From: Lachnospiraceae bacterium
Lineage (GTDB): Bacteria; Bacillota; Clostridia; Lachnospirales; Lachnospiraceae
Direction: 5' to 3'
Assembly (NCBI GenBank): GCA_017936785.1
Contig: JAGBEV010000014.1
Coordinates: 1-64,000, forward strand
DNA length: 64,000 nt
Shown: positions 8,596-16,179 of the stretch, in pieces
How the letters are laid out: every line of letters begins with the position of its first letter
Position numbering within the stretch: position 1 is the stretch's first letter
Translations under genes and position numbers: made by a program
The notes under the pieces: generated by a model
Seen by the model: only the letters and a program-made list of their open reading frames with translations
Database searches by the model: none
What the model was told of the DNA's origin: nothing

Positions 8596-8655
8596 ATCGT
8601 CAGAAAGGCAGCGCAGTTTATAAATATCACGGGAACACGCTGCCTTTCTGACGAT
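8596..8655 (-). terminator. 18-bp perfect hairpin after rseP
   Basis: A perfect 18-bp inverted repeat (8596-8613 and 8638-8655) with a 24-base loop lies between the rseP stop and the PP2C promoter. It most likely ends the long operon whose last gene is rseP. The minus-strand side lacks a clear T tract, while the plus-strand side is T-rich, so termination by this hairpin is an inference; it could also be a processing site or a mobile palindrome. The rest of this 250-base gap holds only the PP2C promoter and leader. Confidence 0.55.
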
Positions 8656-8690
8656 CCTGCTGTTCTTTCCATTCATTTTATTGTTTTTTG

Positions 8691-9818
8691 CTAGCCACCG
8701 GTTACCAGTCTTACAATGTCGTTGTACATGACTACGACCATTAAAAGCATTAAGAGGGCAAAGCCTACAAAATGGAAGATTCCTTCTTTTTCAGGCGAAA
8801 TCGGCTTGCGGCGGATGGCTTCTATGATCAGGAATAACAGTCTGCCGCCGTCCAGGGCAGGGAAAGGAATCAGATTCAGGACTCCTAAGTTGGCACTTAG
8901 CAGGATGGCAAAGTTTAACATATTGAGCCAGACATAATAGGCTCCGTCTTCTTTGGATTCCGTATAAATATCTCCCACTACGTCAGCCATTCCTACGGGA
9001 CCGGATAGATCCTTTACTCCTGCTTTTCCATTAAGCAGCATACCAAGACTTTTTATTGTGGTATCTATCCAGTATTTTACTTCGTAGGCACTGTATTGGA
9101 GCACTCCTAAAGGACCAAATTTTGTATAGCCGGGCTGTGCGGCAATACCATAATAATATCTGCCTGTTCCGTCAGAGTTTTCTACATACTTTGGCTGTAA
9201 GGTAGTCTGATTGCGCTGACTGTCTCTTTCATAAATTATTTCCACAGCTTCGCCTTCATTTAACATGGCTTCAAAGGAAATTTCCCGGAACAGATGAATG
9301 CTGTGTCCGTTCAATTTGATGATCTTATCGCCTGCCATAAGACCTGCCTCTTCGGCTGCACTGCCTTCACCTACCTGACCGATCACAGGTACATCTGTTC
9401 CAATGCTTCCTACGATGATGGCTGAAAAGATAAATGCCAGAATAAAATTGAAAACAGGACCTGCAACCACCGTAGCTATTCTTGCCCAGACGGGAGCATC
9501 AGGAAATGCCCCTGACTTCTTTAATGTGCCAAGATCTTCCCTGATGTCAGTATCTTTTTCCTTCCCATCATCTGTCTCTTCCTTCTGATCATTTTCCGTG
9601 TTCAGACCGTCTTCACCCTCAAACATGCAGGCTCCGCCAATGGGCAGAAGTTTCAGGGCATACCGGGTGTCGCCCTTGTTAAAATGCACAAGGGTCGGTC
9701 CCATTCCGATAGAAAACTCCACCACATGAATGCCGTTTGCTTTTGCCACGATAAAATGTCCGAACTCATGTGCCACAACTACGATACAAAATATTAAAAT
9801 AAATAATATGATTCCCAA
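8691..9818 (-). CDS. rseP: RIP site-2 metalloprotease RseP/RasP
   Basis: Intramembrane zinc protease that cleaves anti-sigma factors and signal peptide remnants. The 375-residue sequence has the active-site HEFGH (17-21) in the first membrane helix, a PDZ domain around 145-200, and the third zinc ligand in NLIPFPALDGGRLL near 320, plus C-terminal membrane helices. An acidic, lysine-rich insert occupies about 75-105. The start is TTG at 9818 with AGGTG 8 bases upstream, inside the end of dxr; the genes are one base apart, so translation is probably coupled. It is the last gene of the bactofilin-pyrH-frr-uppS-cdsA-dxr operon. Confidence 0.96.
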   Translation of the reverse strand: MGIILFILIFCIVVVAHEFGHFIVAKANGIHVVEFSIGMGPTLVHFNKGDTRYALKLLPIGGACMFEGEDGLNTENDQKEETDDGKEKDTDIREDLGTLKKSGAFPDAPVWARIATVVAGPVFNFILAFIFSAIIVGSIGTDVPVIGQVGEGSAAEEAGLMAGDKIIKLNGHSIHLFREISFEAMLNEGEAVEIIYERDSQRNQTTLQPKYVENSDGTGRYYYGIAAQPGYTKFGPLGVLQYSAYEVKYWIDTTIKSLGMLLNGKAGVKDLSGPVGMADVVGDIYTESKEDGAYYVWLNMLNFAILLSANLGVLNLIPFPALDGGRLLFLIIEAIRRKPISPEKEGIFHFVGFALLMLLMVVVMYNDIVRLVTGG

Positions 9819-9819
9819 A

Positions 9820-10968
9820 TTAACAACACCTGCTCTCGATTAATTCATAACACCAGGCTTCCGTTTCCAAAATCTGCTCCAGATCCGGATTTTCTATTAC
9901 CTTGTGCTCATTCATGGCATCTCCGATGATCTGTGCAATATCCAAAAACCGGATTTTTTCCTGTAAAAACAGACTGACCGCCTTTTCATTTGCCGCATTA
10001 AACACTGTAGGCATACTGCCGCCAGCCTTAAAAGCATCATATGCCAGCTTTAAGCCTGTAAAAGTCTCTAAGTCCGGCTCTTCAAATGTAATCTTCCCAA
10101 GCTGAAAGAAATCTATACCATTTGTATCCATAGGCAGTCTGTCAGGATAGAACAACGCGTATTGAATGGGCAGCTTCATGTCAGGAAGTCCCAATTGCGC
10201 CATAACAGCGCCATCTACATACTCTACCATAGAGTGTATGATGCTTTGGGGATGTACTACAACCTGAATTTGATCATAATTCACATCAAACAGCCAGCCT
10301 GCTTCCATAACCTCCAGCCCTTTATTGACCATAGTGGCAGAATCGATGGTAATCTTTCTTCCCATGGACCAATTAGGATGTTTTAAAGCTTCTTTTACTG
10401 TTTTTCCTGCCAGTTCTTCCCTTGTCATGCCTCTGAACGGTCCTCCTGAAGCTGTGAGCAAAATCTTTTTCAGCCGTTTCTTTGGCTCTCCGTTCAGGGA
10501 CTGGAAAATGGCGCTGTGTTCACTGTCCACAGGAAGTATGGAAACGCCCATTTCTTTTGCCAGGGGCATAATAATATGTCCTGCCGTTACGAGAGTTTCC
10601 TTATTTGCAAGGGCAATATCCTTTCCCGCCTTAATGGCTTCAATAGTAGGTCTGATACCGATCATTCCCACAACCGCAGTCAAAACCACATCCGCTTCCG
10701 GCAGTACTGCTATCTGTAAAAGTCCATCCATTCCCACTAATACGGTAACTGCCAGATCAGCTACCCTTTCCTTTAAATCCCTTGCCGCCTTTTCCTCAAA
10801 CATTACCGCAAAGAGGGGGCGGTATTTGCGTATCTGCTCCTCCATTTTATGAACATTGCTGCCTGCTGCAAGGGCAAGAACCCGGAGTCTGTCCGGATAT
10901 GCATCTGCAATTTCCAAAGTCTGGGTTCCAATAGATCCGGTAGACCCAAGTAAAACAAGATTTTTCAT
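9820..10968 (-). CDS. dxr: 1-deoxy-D-xylulose 5-phosphate reductoisomerase
   Basis: First committed enzyme of the MEP pathway; it converts DXP to MEP using NADPH and a divalent metal. The 382 residues fit the family. Seen: the NADPH-binding GSTGSIGTQTLEI at the N terminus, the metal-binding DSEHSAIFQ near 148, SGGPFRG, and the SMGRKITIDSATMVNKGLE substrate-binding segment. It follows cdsA by 46 bases. Together with uppS (which uses the end product), rseP and ispG this is the usual isoprenoid/envelope neighbourhood of Firmicutes. Confidence 0.97.
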   Translation of the reverse strand: MKNLVLLGSTGSIGTQTLEIADAYPDRLRVLALAAGSNVHKMEEQIRKYRPLFAVMFEEKAARDLKERVADLAVTVLVGMDGLLQIAVLPEADVVLTAVVGMIGIRPTIEAIKAGKDIALANKETLVTAGHIIMPLAKEMGVSILPVDSEHSAIFQSLNGEPKKRLKKILLTASGGPFRGMTREELAGKTVKEALKHPNWSMGRKITIDSATMVNKGLEVMEAGWLFDVNYDQIQVVVHPQSIIHSMVEYVDGAVMAQLGLPDMKLPIQYALFYPDRLPMDTNGIDFFQLGKITFEEPDLETFTGLKLAYDAFKAGGSMPTVFNAANEKAVSLFLQEKIRFLDIAQIIGDAMNEHKVIENPDLEQILETEAWCYELIESRCC

Positions 10969-11014
10969 AATTTATATTGCTTCCTTATCTTTGATTTTTC
11001 TTTTAACCTTTTCT

Positions 11015-11836
11015 TCACTTCAACAAAAGTACTGCAAGATAATAGATCATGGGAGCAGTAAAGATCACACTGTCAAACCGGTCCATAATGCCTCCATGAC
11101 CGGGAATCAGTCTGCCGTAATCCTTAATGCCAAAATTCCTTTTGATAGCAGATGCCGCCAGATCTCCCACCTGGCTGATCATTGCCCCGATAGCGGAAAT
11201 AACCGGAAATACCCAGAGCAGATTGCCCTGACTGACACCTATACGCTTTAATATGAAAGCATAGACCAGCCCCACCAAAGCAGCGCCGGCAATGCCTCCG
11301 ATTCCGCCCTCAATGGACTTTTTGGGACTTAAAACCGGTGCCAGTTTATGCTTTCCGATTGCCATTCCCACAAGATAAGCGCAGGTATCACAGATCCAGG
11401 AGCTGATAAAGATCAGCCATACAATATAAATTCCGTTTTCCAGATTTCTTGTTAAATACAGATAGGCAAGCATAATAGGCGCATAAATAAAGGAAAATAT
11501 TGCCGCCATAATCTGATTTGCCTCATATTTGGGAAATGTAAACACATAAACAAATAAAATTGCCACAATCGTCAATGTAATGGTTAACATAATGTATGTC
11601 TCTGTGTTTGCAAAATAAATAACTCCATAATATCCCAGCACACCCAATGCACCGAATATTTCCAAAAGACAGACCTTCTGGCTTGCACCTCTGACCTTTG
11701 TAGCCTTTGTCATTTCAAAAAATGCCTTTAATGCCACAAAAAGAGTAAACAAAAACAATACCGGACCACCCAGGAGCAAAACAGAAGCAATAAGGATTAC
11801 CAGAACAATACTGCTTAATAATCTCGTTCTAAACAT
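11015..11836 (-). CDS. cdsA: Phosphatidate cytidylyltransferase
   Basis: Membrane enzyme that makes CDP-diacylglycerol from phosphatidic acid and CTP for phospholipid synthesis. The 273-residue protein is a string of hydrophobic helices. The C-terminal half carries SPKKSIEGGIGG and the family signature ending GHGGIMDRFDS, with the paired Asp residues that bind metal. It begins one base after the uppS stop and is followed by dxr. Confidence 0.96.
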   Translation of the reverse strand: MFRTRLLSSIVLVILIASVLLLGGPVLFLFTLFVALKAFFEMTKATKVRGASQKVCLLEIFGALGVLGYYGVIYFANTETYIMLTITLTIVAILFVYVFTFPKYEANQIMAAIFSFIYAPIMLAYLYLTRNLENGIYIVWLIFISSWICDTCAYLVGMAIGKHKLAPVLSPKKSIEGGIGGIAGAALVGLVYAFILKRIGVSQGNLLWVFPVISAIGAMISQVGDLAASAIKRNFGIKDYGRLIPGHGGIMDRFDSVIFTAPMIYYLAVLLLK

Positions 11837-11837
11837 C

Positions 11838-12545
11838 TTACTCCTCCTTTATAAGACCAAACCTGCGGTCCCTCTGATTGTATGCTTCAATAGCTTTTAA
11901 TAATTCTTCTTTGGTAAATGCCGGCCATGGCGTATCCGTAAAATAAAATTCCGTATAAGCAAGCTGCCATAACAGGAAATTGGATATTCGCTCTTCTCCG
12001 CTGGTCCTGATCATCAGATCCGGCTCCGGAATGCCCTTTGTATCCAGATAATCTGCAAAAACAGCTTCGTTCATCTGTTTTGGCAAAAGCTTTCCTTCCC
12101 TGGTATCCTCCATGATCCTCTTAACCGCACGGATAATCTCATCTCTGCTGCCATAGTTCAATGCGATCTGAAAATGCAGACCGTCATTATTTACCGTAGC
12201 CTTTTCCAATTCATCTATTCTGTTCCTGATATCCTGATCCAGACCCGTCTTATCTCCGATGACCCTGACACACATCCGGTTCTTTTCCGCAGTCTTCAAA
12301 CATGTCTTCATATAATTGCGCAAAAGCTTCATCAAAGCGTCTACTTCATCCTTGGGACGATTCCAGTTTTCTGTGGAAAAAGCATAAACAGTCAGATACT
12401 CAATTCCCATTTTATAAGCCTCTTCACAGATTATTTCCACATTTTTACTTCCCTGGGCATGACCATAATTGCGGGGCATTCCCTTACTCTTTGCCCATCT
12501 CCCGTTTCCGTCCAGAATAATAGCTACATGTTTCGGTATGTTCAT
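11838..12545 (-). CDS. uppS: Isoprenyl transferase (undecaprenyl diphosphate synthase)
   Basis: Cis-prenyltransferase that builds the C55 lipid carrier for peptidoglycan and other surface polymers. The 235 residues include the catalytic AIILDGNGRWAK (Asp12) near the start, the FSTENWNRP motif, and near the C terminus the DLMIRTSGEERISNFLLWQ region that binds the homoallylic diphosphate. The ATG at 12545 follows a GAGGTGG ribosome binding site. The gap to frr (about 95 bases) contains a hairpin with a T run. Confidence 0.97.
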   Translation of the reverse strand: MNIPKHVAIILDGNGRWAKSKGMPRNYGHAQGSKNVEIICEEAYKMGIEYLTVYAFSTENWNRPKDEVDALMKLLRNYMKTCLKTAEKNRMCVRVIGDKTGLDQDIRNRIDELEKATVNNDGLHFQIALNYGSRDEIIRAVKRIMEDTREGKLLPKQMNEAVFADYLDTKGIPEPDLMIRTSGEERISNFLLWQLAYTEFYFTDTPWPAFTKEELLKAIEAYNQRDRRFGLIKEE

Positions 12546-12587
12546 CTAATCCACCTCTCTAATCCTGCTTCCCCGGCTCATTGTTCG

Positions 12588-12624
12588 CACAAAAAGGGAA
12601 CAGCAAAATTTGCCTGCCCCCTTA
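12588..12624 (-). terminator. Terminator-like hairpin between frr and uppS
   Basis: On the minus strand AAGGG...CAG(G)CAAA folds on TTTGCTG...CCCTT and is followed by five T residues. The stem has bulges. Since the same-strand genes continue just downstream, it may be a partial terminator that lowers uppS-rseP expression relative to frr. Confidence 0.45.
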
Positions 12625-12639
12625 TTTTGGTCTGTCTCA

Positions 12640-13191
12640 CTAAACAGTTAAAATTTCTTTGGACTTTTCATCAACCATCTTGTCGATTTCTTTGATATAT
12701 TTATCGGTCAGCTTCTGCAATTCATCGGAAAGCTGTTTTACTTCATCTTCGGAAATCTCACCTTTACCCAGCTTTTTAAATGCGTCATTTCCGTCACGGC
12801 GGGCATTTCTCACAACTACCTTATTGTCTTCGCCCTTTTTCTTGATATCCTTAACCAGTTCCTTACGTCTTTCTTCTGTCAGTTCAGGGAATACCAGGCG
12901 AATCACTGTTCCGTCATTGGTAGGTGTAATTCCCACATCGGACATGAGGATCGCTTTTTCAATTTCCTTGATCAGACTCTTTTCCCATGGAGCGATCTGA
13001 ATCATTCGCGGCTCCGGAACGCTGATATTACCTACACTCTGTAAGGGAGTAGGAGTTCCGTAATAATCTACTTTGATTTTATCCAATACATGAGGATTGG
13101 CACGTCCTGCTCTCACAGACGCAAAATCAGAAGCCAGAAAGTCAACTGCTTTCTGCATTTTTTCTTCATATACCTTTAATCTTTCATCCAT
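12640..13191 (-). CDS. frr: Ribosome recycling factor
   Basis: Splits post-termination ribosomes together with EF-G. The 183 residues match the family length, with the coiled-coil domain at both ends and the short inner domain. Typical segments are ASVRAGRANPHVLDKI, VDYYGTPTPLQSV and the C-terminal KLTDKYIKEIDKMVDEKSKEI. The start has a clear AGGAGG upstream. It follows pyrH by about 50 bases, a near-universal pairing in bacteria. Confidence 0.98.
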   Translation of the reverse strand: MDERLKVYEEKMQKAVDFLASDFASVRAGRANPHVLDKIKVDYYGTPTPLQSVGNISVPEPRMIQIAPWEKSLIKEIEKAILMSDVGITPTNDGTVIRLVFPELTEERRKELVKDIKKKGEDNKVVVRNARRDGNDAFKKLGKGEISEDEVKQLSDELQKLTDKYIKEIDKMVDEKSKEILTV

Positions 13192-13240
13192 TTGGATTGT
13201 CCTCCTATTTATATGGTTTTCATGTATTTGCCCTGGGGCT

Positions 13241-13936
13241 TTATACCGTCACCTTGGTTCCGTTAAATCTGCCGGAAACGGTATTGACAATACTGTTTTC
13301 TTCATTTAATCCAAACACCCACATAGGCATTTTATTATCTCTTGCCAGAATTGATGCTGTCATATCCACAACCTGAAGATTTTTTTCTATGACTTCATCT
13401 ATGGAAACCTGGTCATATTTCTTAGCTGCCGGATTGGTTCTGGGGTCATCATCATAGACACCATCTACTGCTTTTGCCAACAGAATGACCTCCGCCTCAA
13501 CTTCTACAGCCCTTAAGACTACGCCTGTATCCGTGGAGAAATAAGGATGCCCCGTTCCTCCTGCAAAGAAGACGACCATGCCCTTACTAAAATACTTATT
13601 TGCCCTGTCCTTGGAAAACAGCTTCGTAAAAGAACCGCATTCAAAAGGGGTTAAAATGCTGGTATTCATACCTACGGAACGGAAAATTTCAGACACATAA
13701 ATACAGTTCATCACTGTTGCCAGCATGCCGATCTGATCCGCTTTTGTACGGTCGATGTGCTCACTGGTGCGCCCTCTCCAGAAATTGCCTCCGCCGATGA
13801 CGATACCCACTTCCTTACCTTCATCTACCAGTTGCTTTACCTGTAAGGCAACGCCTCTGACAGTTTCTTCATCAAAACCTGTCTTTTTTTCTCCCGCCAA
13901 AGCTTCACCGCTTAACTTTAACATGATTCTTTTCAT
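13241..13936 (-). CDS. pyrH: UMP kinase
   Basis: Hexameric bacterial UMP kinase of the amino acid kinase fold that makes UDP for all pyrimidine nucleotides. The start is taken at ATG 13936, preceded 7 bases away by GGGGGA and giving the usual MKRIMLKLSGEAL N terminus (231 residues). An upstream ATG at 13954 overlaps the bactofilin stop and would add six residues. Seen: KLSGEAL, GIVIGGGNFWRG, the nucleotide-contact region with DRTKADQIGMLATVMN, and a C-terminal DDPRTNPAAKKYD segment. It is followed by frr. Confidence 0.97.
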   Translation of the reverse strand: MKRIMLKLSGEALAGEKKTGFDEETVRGVALQVKQLVDEGKEVGIVIGGGNFWRGRTSEHIDRTKADQIGMLATVMNCIYVSEIFRSVGMNTSILTPFECGSFTKLFSKDRANKYFSKGMVVFFAGGTGHPYFSTDTGVVLRAVEVEAEVILLAKAVDGVYDDDPRTNPAAKKYDQVSIDEVIEKNLQVVDMTASILARDNKMPMWVFGLNEENSIVNTVSGRFNGTKVTV

Positions 13937-13953
13937 CGTTGATTCCCCCGGCA

Positions 13954-14982
13954 TTATTTATTTAAATCCTGAAAGAAAGAAGCAGGATTTACATCCGCAT
14001 AACACTGGGAGCACATACCCTCGATCACAGCGCCGTTATTGATCTGTACGGATTTGGATTTGATATTTCCCATAACGATAGCTGATGTATCCAGTATAAC
14101 AGGTCCCTGAACATCAATATCACCTTTTACTGCACCGGCGATCACTGCACTGGTAGCATAGATATTGCCAATGATAACAGAGCTTTGTCCTACTTTTACA
14201 CTGGAAGTTGCATGTATATCTCCTGTGATCTTGGCAGAATCCGCAAATACCTCTGCTGCATTTGAATTTCCTTCCACCTCACCGGAAATATTTAATTTTC
14301 CAAGAATATCGATATTTCCCTTAATGGTTCCCAAAACCTCCATGGAACCCTGGCTGCTGACATCACCGTTCACTTTCATTCCCTGTGTGATCACTGCTGT
14401 TTCATCCAATACTTCACCTGTCATTACTGTTTCATTCTGTTTTGTCATGATTTTGCCTACCTCTTTTTCTAATTCTGTTTCTTCGTCCGCATGTTCTATT
14501 TCTTCACAGACCTCTTTGACCAGAGCATCCGCCATTGCCATTTCCTCCGTTGCTGCAACTGAATCCGCTTCCTGCCCACTGTTGTCCGGTACAGCCTCTT
14601 CCGGCTTTTCTTCCCTTTGACCAATCTCTTCTGCTGCAGATTCTTCAACGGTCATTTTCTCTGCAGAAGGGGCTTCTGCTATAGTTTCCTCTATTGAAAC
14701 TTCTGCTGCATCCCTTTCTTCTTTTACCTCTGCGTCCTGTAACAGCTTTTCGGCAAATAAATCCGCATTTTCATCCAGACGGTCTACTGCCGCACGGAAG
14801 ATATCTTCATTGACAACTACCGTTTCCTCTTTCTTTTCTTCCGGCACTGCCACTTCCTCTGCCGCTGTGTCCCTTTCCTTTTCTCCCGTTTCTCCCGGAT
14901 TTTCCAATTCTTCATCCACTTCTGGAATCAGTTCACTGACTGCCATGGATAAATCCTCTTTTAAGTCCTGAAAAAAGCCCAT
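13954..14982 (-). CDS. Bactofilin-family polymer-forming protein with a long acidic N-terminal extension
   Basis: The last 150 residues (about 190-335) are a bactofilin (DUF583) beta-helix made of short repeats such as MEVLGTIKGNIDILGKLNI and SSVIIGNIYATSAVIAG. Bactofilins polymerise without nucleotides and localise envelope enzymes. Before it lies a roughly 185-residue, very Glu/Ala/Val-rich low-complexity segment without membrane helices; most bactofilins have short tails, so this extension is distinctive. It follows a membrane polysaccharide deacetylase by 19 bases and its stop overlaps the alternative pyrH ATG. I infer a role in placing wall-modifying enzymes, possibly the deacetylase next door. 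Confidence 0.85.
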   Translation of the reverse strand: MGFFQDLKEDLSMAVSELIPEVDEELENPGETGEKERDTAAEEVAVPEEKKEETVVVNEDIFRAAVDRLDENADLFAEKLLQDAEVKEERDAAEVSIEETIAEAPSAEKMTVEESAAEEIGQREEKPEEAVPDNSGQEADSVAATEEMAMADALVKEVCEEIEHADEETELEKEVGKIMTKQNETVMTGEVLDETAVITQGMKVNGDVSSQGSMEVLGTIKGNIDILGKLNISGEVEGNSNAAEVFADSAKITGDIHATSSVKVGQSSVIIGNIYATSAVIAGAVKGDIDVQGPVILDTSAIVMGNIKSKSVQINNGAVIEGMCSQCYADVNPASFFQDLNK

Positions 14983-15001
14983 TGTATTTCCTCCATTTCT
15001 C

Positions 15002-15955
15002 TTAATGCTTAATATGCAGAATAATCGGAGTTTCCTCCGTAATCGGTTTTATTTCCAACTGCTCTTCAGTGGATAATTTCTCCAATATCATCCTAAGTGC
15101 CTCAACTGTAACGCTTTTATCCTTACCGTCATGGAGCAGAACAATAGAAGTCTGAAACCGGTCCACTCCCGTCAGCACATTCTCTGCAATTTCTTCTGCC
15201 GTCAGATCATGTCCGTCCGCATCTCCCCCGGATATATTCCAGTCATAACAGGAAATGCCCTGTGCATTTAATTCATTGACAACATTGGACATATCAATGT
15301 GACTGACCGTATTGCTGCTTCCTCCCGGCAGTCTGCAAATATCCGGTCTGACTCCCGTAACATCATACAGATAATCGGACAACAGATAAAAATCTTCAAA
15401 AAAAGCTTCCTCTGAGGCATAAATCTCCCCATATTTGTGGCTGTATGAATGGATACCAATGCTGTGTCCTTCAGATACGATCCGCTGATAAAGCTGTTTT
15501 CCCTCTTCGCTGGTGTCACCTACCACAAAAAAGGTTGCCTTTACCTGATATTCTGCCAAAAGATCCAGAATTGCTGCCGTATTGGCACTGGGACCATCAT
15601 CAAAAGTTAAATATACTCTCTTGATTCCATCCTGAGTCATAACATCCTGGCCGCTGTTCTCACTTTCCAAAACAGTGTCATCCTCTTTGGCATCTTCCCG
15701 GGTCTGTAATGCAATACTCTCTTTCAGGCTGTCCAGTTCCGCCTCCAATTCATCCAGCCGGTCCTGCATCTGTGCCTGTTCCGCTTTTGCAGCTTCCAGC
15801 CTGTTGACGGTAATAGCAAGCCTGATTCCCAGAAAAATACTCACTGCCGTAGGTATAAGGATGGTTGCAAGCACTACAGTTACAATTATCTTTTTCAATC
15901 GTTCCACCCTTTTGCGGCGGCTCTTTTGTAACTGTTCAGCTTCATTTTGCGCCAT
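15002..15955 (-). CDS. Membrane-anchored polysaccharide deacetylase (NodB domain)
   Basis: A 317-residue carbohydrate esterase 4 protein. It has one membrane helix (about 22-45, type II anchor), a coiled coil (about 50-85), a linker, and a NodB domain outside the cell with TFDDGPS (117-123), the zinc motif HSYSH (169-173) and RLPGG. The likely substrate is N-acetylated wall glycan such as peptidoglycan. Two TTTATGGTATA promoter elements lie upstream, making it first in the operon that continues through bactofilin, pyrH and beyond. The coiled coil could dimerise it or link it to other envelope proteins. Confidence 0.92.
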   Translation of the reverse strand: MAQNEAEQLQKSRRKRVERLKKIIVTVVLATILIPTAVSIFLGIRLAITVNRLEAAKAEQAQMQDRLDELEAELDSLKESIALQTREDAKEDDTVLESENSGQDVMTQDGIKRVYLTFDDGPSANTAAILDLLAEYQVKATFFVVGDTSEEGKQLYQRIVSEGHSIGIHSYSHKYGEIYASEEAFFEDFYLLSDYLYDVTGVRPDICRLPGGSSNTVSHIDMSNVVNELNAQGISCYDWNISGGDADGHDLTAEEIAENVLTGVDRFQTSIVLLHDGKDKSVTVEALRMILEKLSTEEQLEIKPITEETPIILHIKH

Positions 15956-15989
15956 TTATGTTTCTCCATTTCCATACACACTACTTTGC

Positions 15990-15998
15990 ATTATACCA
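15990..15998 (-). promoter_or_regulatory. Proximal extended -10 promoter of the deacetylase-rseP operon
   Basis: TGGTATAAT on the minus strand, an extended -10 element about 35 bases before the deacetylase start, within TTTATGGTATAAT. A perfect palindrome (16016-16031) occupies its -35 region, which suggests control by a dimeric regulator. Confidence 0.6.
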
Positions 15999-16015
15999 TA
16001 AAGCCACGAACCAGG

Positions 16016-16031
16016 TGAACATTTATGTTCA
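16016..16031. promoter_or_regulatory. Palindromic operator candidate
   Basis: TGAACATTTATGTTCA is a perfect 16-base palindrome (6-bp arms, 4-base centre) about 18 bases upstream of the proximal -10 element, i.e. over its -35 region. The regulator is unknown. Confidence 0.4.
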
Positions 16032-16068
16032 TTTGGCATCTGCCCACAATCGCAGACGCCCTGCGTCT

Positions 16069-16077
16069 ACTATACCA
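16069..16077 (-). promoter_or_regulatory. Distal extended -10 promoter of the deacetylase-rseP operon
   Basis: TGGTATAGT, a second copy of the TTTATGGTATA element, 79 bases upstream of the first. A small AGACGC/GCGTCT hairpin (16054-16068) lies directly downstream of it. Confidence 0.4.
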
Positions 16078-16084
16078 TAAATGA

Positions 16085-16130
16085 AGAATGAAAAAAAGAG
16101 AAAATTAGGCACAGACTAATCTGTGCCTAA
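16085..16130 (-). terminator. Terminator of the chemoreceptor gene
   Basis: A perfect 11-bp stem (16105-16115 and 16120-16130) with a 4-base loop, followed on the minus strand by TTTTCTCTTTTTTT. It sits 50 bases after the chemoreceptor stop and is a textbook intrinsic terminator. Confidence 0.9.
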
Positions 16131-16179
16131 AAATTTTAACATATAAGCCCAATATTGTATTTGTTTTTAATGACAAATC

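Noticed and set aside
8431..8694. 87-codon plus-strand frame between PP2C and rseP
   Set aside because: It spans the antisense of the promoter and hairpin, has no ribosome binding site and an unnatural composition; the DNA is explained by regulatory elements.
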